64,000 bases of DNA, taken from positions 1-64,000 of the forward strand of contig CAJQUW010009225.1 in assembly GCA_907163375.1 (NCBI GenBank). Direction: 5' to 3'. The position numbers were made by a program, and so were the translations under genes. Every line of letters begins with the position of its first letter. The stretch's first letter is position 1. Below the pieces are notes generated by a model. It searched no databases. It was not told where the DNA came from and was given only the letters and a program-made list of their open reading frames with translations. Below are positions 53,470-64,000 of this stretch, piece by piece. This DNA is from Prostheceraeus crozeri (lineage: Eukaryota > Platyhelminthes > Polycladida > Euryleptidae).

Positions 53470-54632
53470 TTCTTTTAATATCATGAGGACTGTGAAAAAA
53501 GCAACGTTAGGGTAATTACCGTTGGAGTCGCTTTCGTATTCTGATTCCATAGACGAAGGTCAATATGAAATCTAATACACATGAATTATTAATGCTATAC
53601 TTTGGATGTATTTTCAATAAATTTCTAGCCTATGTTAATTGAAATCTGTTTTATCAATTTTTCAATTGACTTTTCAGTCTAATTTATCTGCTGGTTTTCA
53701 TCTACAATTTCACGACAACAATTACAATTTTGCAACTCAATGATTTGTGCATTATTTGACAATTTCATATATTTTTTCATACATTCAACATCTATTGACG
53801 AGTAGATCAAAAATCCTTTGATAATAATATCTGAAGTAGGTCATAAGTGTGAAAGGCACTATGGAAAGACAAATCACGCCACTCTTTGTCAAGTCGGAAA
53901 CATATGTCTCTGTCATAATGGCAGACGGTAGAATACCTTTGACGTTGAATGAGTCTTAATCGATATACAGTAGAACCAAGAAGGTTGATTACATTGAATG
54001 AATTTAATGTCATTAAGGATGCTTTGTGAAGGAAGCCTATCTTTAAAAGAAAAAGTCGATGACACATGAGGTAGAAAATGATTAAAGAGTGAATTGAGAG
54101 TTTCTGCTAACCATCTAGCTAGTGCTGCTGATGGAGTTATTTTTAAGCATTTGTGTCACGCAAAGACTATGTGCCGGTGAGATTCCTCCACTGTCCTTGG
54201 CTCCTCTTCTGGATTCAGTGCATTCGAACGAGTCAATCTTCTCAGCTCACTCAGTTCCTAGGCCATTTAACGTTTTTCCTCGTTCACTCAGTTCGCCGTT
54301 CATGCCAAATTTGCGCTAAGTCGTTTAATTCATAGAAAGGTTTGTTCGCTCAGTTTATTTTCCGTTCACTTTGAGTCGGCATCGATGTTTATGACAGTGC
54401 TATAGAGTCGGAGGCAGCCTTTTACCCGATGGCGTCTGTTTTCTGAAAAGTCGACTCCGCAGCCCTGTTTTATGGCGATGTGCTTGTCGCATTAATGCGG
54501 AGAAGGCGCTTACTTTAATCAGCCTATTAGGAGTGAAGAAGCCAATCAATATTGTATATATTGATTCGTGCTGTACTTAATCATTCTAAAAATGTCGAGG
54601 CATTTTGTAAATATAGTTGCACATTCATCCTA
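53470..54632. other. No gene recognised
   Basis: A minus-strand 86-codon ORF (53,807-54,067) has no recognisable domain. GTTCACTCAG-type words recur at about 54,230-54,370 and again near 55,980-56,020, perhaps a minor repeat. Confidence 0.4.
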
Positions 54633-54636
54633 TTAA

Positions 54637-55505
54637 CCCTATCAGGACCGGGTGATTTTATAGTCGTAGGACCGGGGGGGACAAATGGAGAATTTTCCAT
54701 GTTCTGATGGATAAAACTGCTTGAAAGCTAAGTAACCCTACAGGTCGAGTCTCCTCTTTCGAATGGTAGTGCCCATTTTGCATTATTCGAAGACCCTCAT
54801 ACCAAACATCAAGATTTAAAATTTGTATTTTCAATTTTTTTCATTTTTTACGAATCTATGTATATTTTTTGACTCCTCAAAAATTGTTCATCACAACTAA
54901 AGTATTTCTGCAAACTTTTACTCAAGTATATCTATATGGTGTTATAAGTATAATATTCAACGTTAATTTTAGTACTATAAATAGCAATTTGAAATTTGAA
55001 CGTAAATAATGTCTTTTATGTATTATTGCATTTTTCTATCTTTACAAATGTCTCGTTCTAATGACTTATTTGTTATAAAGACAAGGTTTATGATACATGA
55101 TACAATCTTACATGTAGTTATTTTGGTGTTGCTCAAAAATATCACGACAACTCTGACATATATATGCACATTACATGTAGGCCTACAATGCACATGTACT
55201 CATTTTGGGAGATAAGATGAATGTGTATGTTAACAATCTTGAATGGCACATGTATAAATATGATGTAAATATGATTTAAAAACATTTTTTCAATAATCAA
55301 TGCTGCTCTAAATGAAAAATATCAATTTTCTAAAAAGCACTGTTAAAAATGACGTTTAAAACTTACATTCAGTCAATTTTGCACAAATTTTTACTGAAAC
55401 TTCAACGTACATACAAGCTAAAAGTCACAAAAAAATTAATTTTTATCTGACTTATTTTAGGAGATATAAAAAGAAGTTTATATGGGCCCCCGGTCCTAAC
55501 AGGGT
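54637..55505. mobile_element. piggyBac-like MITE with TTAA target sites
   Basis: Left end CCCTATCAGGACCGGG follows TTAA at 54,633-54,636. The right end, inverted, reads CCCTGTTAGGACCGGGGG and meets TTAA at 55,506-55,509 (one extra T at the junction). A second AGGACCGGGG lies just inside the left end. The CCC start and TTAA flanks fit the piggyBac superfamily. About 870 bp, no transposase ORF. Confidence 0.8.
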
Positions 55506-55509
55506 TTAA

Positions 55510-58500
55510 GCATCTACATCCTAGGTTGAAAAATGTGAACACACCTGAGTAGCCGCCATTTCATCCAATAGGCTATTAGGATGTTCAACAGATCTAGTTC
55601 TCACTCAGCATCAACAAAACTCCCTTTTTAAACATGCCGAGAGTTTTTTGAAGATGCGCAATCAAAACGACACCATAATAGACCATCTAGAAGGTCAAAC
55701 TGTATGACATTTAAGTGAAAATGTTCAAATGCAAGGGGATTGACGAAATTCGCAATACCTACTGATTTACAATACCACCTGCACATTTATGCACTAAAGT
55801 AAAATCCAAAATTTTGTATTTTTATACTAAACTGTATGTGGAATTGTAGATACAGGAAAGGCACTGTCAATATATCGATAAGAATAGTATGAATTGGAGA
55901 AACAGCATTTCAGTTTGTTCTCTTCAGGTCGTGAACGCCAATTCTTAGTTCAGTTCAGTGGCAGTAGCTGGAAAATCCCGTTCACGCAGTTCACTCGCTC
56001 ACTTACTTACTTACTCAAAAGTTCAAATGCAATTGTCCTGATTTAGGATTTACTAGAATTTGTTGGAGAGAGGGAGATATACGTGTGAAGTGCATCAATG
56101 GTAGATTCAAAGACAGTGGAGGATGAGCAACAGACAGTCTTTGGGTAGATTGCTTGAAACGATTGCACTTATAATCTACGACTGAAGCAGCTCTCTACGA
56201 CTGTAGCAGCACCGGTTAGTGGTCGACAATTTCAATGTTTATTTACAAAGACATTTGCATGAACAGAATAACATATGATAAAAACAAAACCGATGTACCA
56301 TCTAGATCAGTTTTCCATTAGTTTCCGCACACAAAAATAACTAGAAAATATATGAGTGCAGTATCATGAAAAAGATGAATTAAGTAGCATGCTAAATGCG
56401 ATTAAATAGAGTAGAGAAAGTAATATGGTCAAGATACGCGCAAGTCAATCTTGTAAGACTAAGATGAGCAGAAGAGAGACTTACAGGGTTGAACACTGAC
56501 ATGAAAAAATCGCTTTATCAGGATTTTTGGCCCTGTTCGGTCCCTTAGTGGCTTGCATTTGCAATGTGCAGGACATGCGATTTCAAAATGCATGTAAGAT
56601 AATGTATAATTGCACATTCATGACTGAATTTTCTGAGCGTGTCATTTGGATTTGTTAATTCGATCAATTTGATTAAGATTTTTTTCATTAGTTGCGAATG
56701 GGATGAAATATACCATGTTGCCCATACCGTAGATAACTTAACTATAGAAAATTCAACTTTGAAGGAAATATATTCGACTTATTTTAATTGTGAGAGTACG
56801 TGTGGATGATATACATGTAGTAATAGTACCTGCCATTGTCATTGCGAGAGACATATATTTGAAGAGTTTTAATGCAAAACGTGATTAGCGACATATTTGA
56901 AAAATCGGCGATAATCCTCAGAAATAGTTCTTGGGGGTAGATGGATGCTCTGCGCAAATTGTTAAGTCGAAAGGATTTTAGATTCTTTACAGCATTGCCG
57001 TAGATATTCAGCGTGGATCAGTGGGGCAATAGTCGACAGATCTTGCAAAAAAAAAACTTGTGAAAAATCTTAATTGTGATTATGCCGCACTTTTCTTGTA
57101 AGACTTAAGATTTTGTATGCAGGATTTTTTAGCATTTTTGCAAGTCTGTTAATATCTTGAAGCAGATCGAGAATATCAAGCGCAATAACGTTCGCAAGAT
57201 TTGCAAGATGGATAAGGTCTTATAGATATCAAGCACGTCGCGGTCTCAAGATCGTAGAGTAGATTTGTAATCGAAATAAGGTGTAAGATGCTCTATCACT
57301 TACAGCGCCTAGCAACCTACCGTACTCATGTGGTTCTAAAGCCGAATGACTACAAAATACCACAGATTCCACGTATTCCAGCCTTTCCTGCTATGGATGT
57401 TGAGCAGTCCAATAAGTCAACTGACTCCCCGATCATGCCGTTTATATTGCAATCAGTATGACGCAGGAATCTACTGACTATCGGTACATAGACGATTAAA
57501 ACTCATCACAACGCTGAAACGAAACAAATATCTTATTGTTAACAAATGCCATTAATTAACAAATGCCATTGATAAAAATGCTGATCCAACTTCAAGCAAC
57601 GTAACTTTGAATCCAGTGGATTAGATAAGCAACAAGACTCAAAACTAGCGAAATAGAGGCAATGAACTCTGAAAATGAACGGATTAAGGAACTCGATTGG
57701 ATTAGCTTATTCAATGTCTCTCAATTCTTTCAGGGATCCAAGTCGTAAAATTCACATTCAATTTTTCATGCTGAACTCGAAAATCATTGTGGCAACCACA
57801 CCAAATGAGCATTTGAGCAAGTTATTTTATTTTTATTATATATTACTGGTGTCTTCTGATCGATAATTTTGTGGCCTCAATCAGATGGACATTTTTGGAC
57901 GTTTAACGAGATTTTGAAAATGATAATTATTGACTTATCAAACAAAATTTCGCATCCATGACAGTATTATGGTTCTTGTTAATTCCGTGAGTTTTCATGA
58001 AATCAGGATAAGAAATGTGGTTTCAGCAAAAAATTGAAATTTTGAGAAAAATCAAAAAAGTCTGGTCGAAAGAACACAGGACAGTTTTTAAAATTCACAA
58101 TTGCTCAATTGTTATGATTCAAAGTTGATTTTTTCCTTTTGGTGCAGCAACTAGATTCACAAATGATGCATTTTGCTGCATAAAGAAAGCAAAACCATCA
58201 TTTCTAAGTTGAGAATTGTGCATCGGTCGGAAGACAAAAATGTGGTATCGGTCAGAAGACAATTTTTGGGGGACAAGGATTATTTGAAAAATTATCCCAA
58301 ATTAATGTAGATGCAATTCTGAATTATAGTCTGTTTGAAAGCACGGTTCATGCGCTTTTACATGATGCATAACTTTATGTGCATAATTTAAGTAGATCAC
58401 AACTAAATTTCTTCCTGAAGATCGAGTGTAGGCACGGTGGAACTGGGGGGAGGGCACGTGACCCCTAAAGAATTAACAACTTTTCATGCCTATCTCCAGT

Positions 58501-59930
58501 AATATAATTGATGTTTAAAATTTTCAGACATTTCATTGATTTCACAGAAGCAAAGATTGCCGATTAGTTGCCAGGTTATCATGTTCCACTTTTATCTGTC
58601 ACACAATCCCATTCAAGTGAAAGAGATGTCGCAAAGCGCGGGATGGAGGTAATTATGCATCCTTGAAGGCAATGGATAAAGCAACAAATAAAAAGCAGAA
58701 TTGTTTATGATAAGAGATATGTCTACGACATGTGAAACGACTGTGAATTATCTACCTGCTGCGAGATAACTCAACAAAATGTTAGGATGCAATCTACGGC
58801 GATTGTTTCCGTGGCACGTGAAATGTGATTTTATCAGGCCTCTATCAGTTTTAGGGGACCTTCATTATTGAAAGTCCATTGTTACTCGGGAAACCCTATC
58901 GCTAGCATCAGGTGCCTCTCAAAGCTTTGAGCGGGTCCCTTTATCAGTATTACACGCATGTTGGGTCTTCACTATGACAGCATGCAGGGTCTCATTTTAA
59001 GTATAAAGAGCCCTGTGCTAGTCATTGCTATTTATTCGACAGTAGGCCTTTTGCCTCTAAATGACCGATTGACTTATATACAATATACATATGAAAGCGA
59101 GTTTAACAGATATCATATCAATCACAGTGCATGAGGCATGATTATGAGACGAAAGGGTTACTTATGAGGCATTGGATGAGACTAAATACTTTATGAGAAG
59201 CCGAATGTCTCAGAAAAGATACAACAATTTGCTTCTAATAAACATGCAGAAACAAAGAACAGACATTCCCAACTCAACAGACATCATGAAGCAAAACAAT
59301 TAATTCAAAACCAACCACGACGACTAAATTTTTTCGGAAAGTTTTGACTGACTGTATTTTGATTGGCTTATGAACTATATTCAATAACATCATAAATTTT
59401 CATAACATTGTGTTTTTATTTCAGTATGGTTCACCTTCGAAGTCGGAATCTATATGTTTGATAAATGAAATCTCAAACATTTTAAAGAAAAAGTTGCAAT
59501 TGATTTAAATGTGCGGAATGCTTAAATGACTGCACCTTGCGTACTTGAATATACGTATAAACTTTCCGAGTAATTATATTTATGAATAAACAAGAAGTTG
59601 AATGGAAATACCTTGAAAATTCTGCTGTTTCTGAAAGCTCATTCAATACACGGCTGATATGGCATACATGTATTTACGCACACCTAAATTTTATTTTAAA
59701 TGTCAGCAGCATTTTAGAATATATTCTATAGTTATACTGTAGTGTTGCAAATCAAAAAGGCCAGCGTTCCGCGTCGATTCGCTTTCTTATTACTCAGGCA
59801 AACACATCACAATGATATAGACAGAAATGTATATCCGACTTTCACTTTAGGTCCCAATTATGCGAAAATATGACGTCATGTAATTTGACGCACGAGAATG
59901 GAAGGCAAGAGTGTGACGCCATACATGGGA
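55510..59930. other. Long AT-rich stretch, no gene recognised
   Basis: Only sparse short ORFs (for example 57,675-57,866) without domains. No TIR pair or tandem array longer than a few units was seen. Confidence 0.45.
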
Positions 59931-59936
59931 GACTGG

Positions 59937-60122
59937 GAGACACAGTAATACCGCATCATAGGCGGCAAAGCCCACATGCACACACGCACCAAAGAGGCCA
60001 CCACGGCTGAGAAGCCGACAAACACCTACGAGACACAGTAATACCGCATCATAGGCGGCAAAGCCCACATGCACACACGCACCAAAGAGGTCACCACGGC
60101 TGAGAAGCCGACAAACACCTAC
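59937..60122. repeat. Two tandem 93-bp units
   Basis: GAGACACAGTAATACCGCAT starts at 59,937 and again at 60,030; the two 93-base units differ by one base that I can see (GAGGCCACC versus GAGGTCACC). Period 93 is divisible by 3, so the minus-strand ORF at 59,847-60,074 reads through the repeat; I take it as fortuitous. Confidence 0.9.
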
Positions 60123-60686
60123 ATATACTATCGTTGAAAAACTCAGGCATAAAAAGTGCCCTTCTGATTTGGTGCCCCTGCCCCTTTCATCGTCTTCTGT
60201 CGTCCTTGATAGAGTGCCTATGCTGGGGACAGGCTTTTTTGGTAATTTTCCTGAGTTTGAGCTAAAATTTTCATGAAAACTTTCTTAAATTGATTTGAAT
60301 TTATGGCGACCGAAAAGAGGAGATCCCAAGGATTAAGAAGATGAAAATAAATTATGAAAATCAGTCCAGAACTAAGGATTTTACAGATGGAAGACACGTT
60401 TTTTGACAAATGTTGTTGTATTAACCTCAATTCAGCAGGTTCTGAAACACATGGTTACCTTTTCTTCCGCGTATCCACAATTATTTCAAAACATGTAATG
60501 TCAAAATTATGACATCCAATTCATGATAATTTAAATAATAAAAATGAGGTTGTGGAAGGATTAATCAATCAAGACACAAATGATTTTCATATTTCAGTAT
60601 TGCTTCTTGATTCGAAGTGTCCTCTCTTCCAAACCACATATTAATTAATTCAGCCCTTGATCAATTAAACACATAAAATAAGATAT
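60123..60686. other. No gene recognised
   Basis: Includes a 70-codon minus-strand ORF (60,218-60,430) with no domain. Nothing else. Confidence 0.4.
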
Positions 60687-61841
60687 CAGTAAACCCTCTA
60701 TTTAATGGACACCATTTTTGGCAGCTCAAAGTGTCCATTGAGAACAGGTGTCCATTATGTAAAGGGGTCCATCTTCGTTTACTTCAATACTCACTTTCTC
60801 GTTATTATTACCGTTTTTTAATCATATGAAAGTACTTATAGTGGTCATATTCTGCACATGCGTATATTAGTGTTATGTAAATACTGAAATTATTTGCAAA
60901 TACATAATAGAATATATAATATCATGCATATATTATGTTATTGTATATGATCACCGTAAACTCTATTCGTACTTCTGTATCATGAGAAACTTAATTATTT
61001 GAATAATTTATGCTGTTTGGTACGTGTATGCGAATTTGTTAATTGATATACGTGTATTTTCTGGTCAGTGAATTATGTCAATGGTCATTATAATGATCTA
61101 CACACTTTCCTCTATCATGAAGTTAAAACCAAAAATTAATTAAATACATCGATCAGTTTAATTGAACATGTTTTATATAGAGATTTCTTCTCACAAAAAG
61201 GTACGCAAGTTCAGAAGATAACTGTCTATTGTGGTTTAAAAAATTGTCAATATGAGTTTGTCTGGCCACTTTCGAACTCTTTAACTGCATTATGCGAAAA
61301 CGTTCTTGAAGCTTAATTATCATATCTACATTCTCTTCGTCATTAAATTCCATTAAATGATTGTCGACGGTTTAAAATTAAAGATTGATGTCTTAATTTG
61401 CTTAAGACATCTTTTATCATGAAAGTCAATTAAACGATTATGTCACCTCATCGTGAGTGGCCGACGGGTTTGAAGAGTTTCAGACAACATCATCAATCTT
61501 TTGCTTGGTTTGGACTGTTTACAAGTGCGGCAATGTGTTAATTTAATTATCATGAGATGGGAATAATGTCAATTCGTGTCAATCATCATGTTTTCATAAC
61601 AAAACTTAAGACGAGATTGCCATACACAGCAATCTCATCTTGAGAATTAACCACTTTGATGATGTGTTTGTCCACACCTATTGAGGGAAATTGTCACAAA
61701 ATGCTGTCCATTGTCCACGTTGAGCAGGTGTCCACTATGGCAAGGGGCATTCCAATGAGAAATGCAAATTATGCAGGACAAAGTGTCCATTGCGTACGAG
61801 TGTCCATTACGGAGAGGGTCCACTACAAGCAGGTTTTACTG
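60687..61841. mobile_element. pogo/Tigger-like non-autonomous element
   Basis: The left end, CAGTAAACCCTCTATTTAAT followed by GGACACC, is mirrored at the right by CAGTAAAACCTGCTTGTAGT (inverted). GTGTCCATT words repeat near both ends (60,732-60,770 and 61,690-61,820). TA follows the right end; the left junction is TA plus T. The CAGTAAAACC terminus is typical of pogo-like Tc1/mariner relatives. ~1.15 kb, no transposase. Confidence 0.7.
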
Positions 61842-61849
61842 TAATGGCA

Positions 61850-64000
61850 TGTAAACTTACAAATGCAAATTTGCCCTTTCGATCCTAATGACGACACGTT
61901 GTCATCACGTAATATGCGCTATGACGACAAGGTGTCGTCATTAACCATACTGCCTTTTATTTAGCCTCGACTTATTCCAGTAGATTGAAAAGTGTTAATT
62001 ATTGCTTTTAGGGCTCAAATTTATACAACCAAACGATAGATTAATAATGTAAAACGGCAACAGTAATACATCAAACGCATTGAAGACAGTCACACAGAAG
62101 TCTGTTGCTGTTATGACGACGAGTCTGTAAGTGACTTTTGTCTGTCTTTTGCATTATTATCTGTAATTCTTATTCGGACAAAAAGATCCAGATTTGGTGT
62201 GAAGCTATTCATTCTTACTGACAAAACAGGTTATATGATTTGTGATCAAGTATACGTTGGCAAATATATCTGTTATGAAACCGTAGAGACTGCTACTGAA
62301 ACGCTTTCAAATAGTGAAAAAAATAGTTGTTCGATTGATTGCTTTCAAAGGTTGACGTGCTATATTGCGGATTACAGATTAGAAACTAATTAACATCTAG
62401 CTCAAGCACAGCATCAGACAATGTGCATAATTCATCGGCATCGATGCGTGCAACATCATGCAAGCAGCCCTAGGCCTGTGTGTTCCAATCTGGATTAGTT
62501 ATGGCATGTAGGAGCTCATTGCTAGGTATAATGTTGTTTGATATGAATAAACCAAAGTATGCAAATATATGTACATGTGTATTTGATATAAATAACCGAA
62601 GTCACATCTCTTACACACGCGTGGGGGCAGCGTGTTTGAATAACAGCGCTTGAAGTTGTCGATTGACTGTCCTGCGCAAGTCATGTTGCAAGATAAACAC
62701 GGCAACTTTCGATAAAAGTGTCTTGAGGTTTTGGTGATAATCTTGTGTGCGACAGGCATAAGAAATGAGATTATATCTTGCGACTGTGAGATTTTTGGAA
62801 GATTCGCAAGTATTTCGCAAGATTGTCTATTAGTAGGAAGCGATTCGATTTCATTACGATTCCGAATCGTGCGACTCAATGTACGATTAATCGAAAATTG
62901 CGCGATTCAGAATATTTTGAGATTTTCACAAGCTCAGTGATGAGAAGTTTTCAGTTAGTCTGGGTGACATTGTCTTTAATTTCTAGACCATTGGCTTCAC
63001 TATGAATTCGATAATTTTTATCATGAGACACTTTGCTTTATTAGACAATTGTTTGTGACATTGCAGTGACAATTAATTGTCACTGCCCTATTAGTTAATA
63101 CGATACCTATTTGTAAATGTTTGAGAATACAGCGTTACAAGCATAAAACTCAGAAAAGTCTTAAACGAGGCATAATTGAGACTCTGTTCTCAAGAATCTG
63201 ATGCAAGTGTATTATCAAGGAGGCCTACTACTTCCTGATTGTGTACCTCACTTTATCACAGCATTGAAGAAGCCTCTTTGGCGCAATATGTCGGGTGCCT
63301 TCAATCCCTTATTTGTTTACTCGAGCTTGTGCTTACTAAGATGGGGCTATGTGAGTGAAATGCATCGACAAACGTTTGGTCGACGCTTTTTTCTACCTAC
63401 CACTTTTATATCTCAATTTTGACTCTTTTTGTCTTTATCAACCATATTTAATCGAAGATGGCAGTTCTTCCATCAATAATGCAATAACCTTATTATGTAT
63501 CAATCAATTCAAAATTGAGACCTTAAAATTTTTAAATGCATTAACAAACCTTTGGCCATGAGAATGCAATAGCTGCCGGGCTAGGCTCATAGCGTGCTTA
63601 TTAAATGTAAACCAGGCATTGATGTTCTTATCAGTGACTTTGCATGCTTTCAATATGGAGATATACACGTATTATCACATGGGCCTCCTATGCTTGACAA
63701 CATGTGTGATTGTCTGAATCGTGTACTACATGAGCATGTTTAATCCTGTTGTATAAAATAAATAATAATGCTTTCCACTGATGTGTTGTGTGGGAACTCC
63801 CACAGGATTCCCATAGAGATTTACTGTGTTGTAGGAATGAAGATGTCGCGTCATGCGGCGTCCATGTTTTATCCTAGCAATGATCTTATGTACGTTATTC
63901 AGTGCAATTATCTAAAATGTTAAGAGTTAATAAAAATAGCCATGTATTTTCCTCATCAAGCAAATTTCATTGAGAAGTCATTTAGCAAAAATATCTTGCA
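61850..64000. other. AT-rich stretch, no gene recognised
   Basis: Short ORFs at 62,499-62,879 (minus) and 63,201-63,422 (plus) show no domain or splice context that I can support. ACGACA...TGTCGTCA words near 61,890-61,945 form a small inverted repeat. Confidence 0.4.

Noticed and set aside
53807-54067. 86-codon minus-strand ORF as a gene
   Set aside because: No domain, no splice or poly(A) context, and a composition typical of random AT-rich ORFs.
59847-60074. Minus-strand ORF with a repeated CVHVGFAAYDAV peptide
   Set aside because: The repeat is the 93-bp tandem duplication read in frame by chance; no start context or domain.
1-64000. CRISPR arrays, bacterial operons, rRNA genes
   Set aside because: No regularly spaced palindromic repeats, no ribosome-binding-site context and no rRNA-like segment were seen; the content is eukaryotic.

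Overview
This 64-kb window is AT-rich, gene-poor metazoan DNA, most likely from a marine invertebrate; the sequence does not fix the phylum. Evidence: a DHRS1-type short-chain dehydrogenase, eukaryotic transposon families (mariner, Tc1, DD41D, hAT, piggyBac-like, pogo-like, a CR1/L2-like LINE), dense Penelope-like elements (PLEs), many (TA)n tracts and no bacterial-style operons. Only two protein genes look like intact host genes: an intronless DHRS1-like reductase (11,024-12,079, minus) and a secreted protein of unknown function (47,756-48,937, minus). A third short acidic ORF (42,413-42,724, minus) may be an exon.

Layout. 0-10.4 kb: mostly unassigned AT-rich DNA, a relic PLE tail, an A-poor CpG-rich TTCGG tract (3.07-4.31 kb), a diverged inverted repeat (4.5-5.1 kb) and a Tc1 deletion derivative (7.95-8.44 kb). 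10.8-12.1 kb: DHRS1-like gene. 13.1-28.5 kb: a nest of elements: two PLEs organised as inverted copies, a mariner inserted in a repeat whose empty site survives at 28.6 kb, a 5'-truncated PLE, a DD41D transposon, fragments with a hepadnavirus-like RNase H signature, and a nearly complete LINE with a tRNA-like sequence in its 5' leader. 28.9-33.7 kb: a large candidate TIR element holding a PLE palindrome with a 13-bp target duplication. 35.0-41.2 kb: three more PLE units, one carrying an upstream ORF, plus a tRNA-derived SINE-like unit ending in a textbook hammerhead ribozyme. 41.2-50 kb: GCGCCTCAC repeats, a TIR element with five ~128-bp tandem units, a PLE fragment and the secreted-protein gene. 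50.7-61.8 kb: non-autonomous hAT, piggyBac-like and pogo-like elements in otherwise featureless DNA.

Common thread. PLEs dominate. At least four lie as inverted copies whose arms mirror each other exactly in length (175, 252, 579 and 1,401 bp), and many abut (TA)n tracts. Their tails carry hammerhead-like RNA motifs. By eye, the core nucleotides 3 and 8, which pair in hammerhead ribozymes, appear as C-G, A-U, U-A and A.C in different families, which looks like covariation. All calls were made by reading the sequence; no database search or folding program was run.
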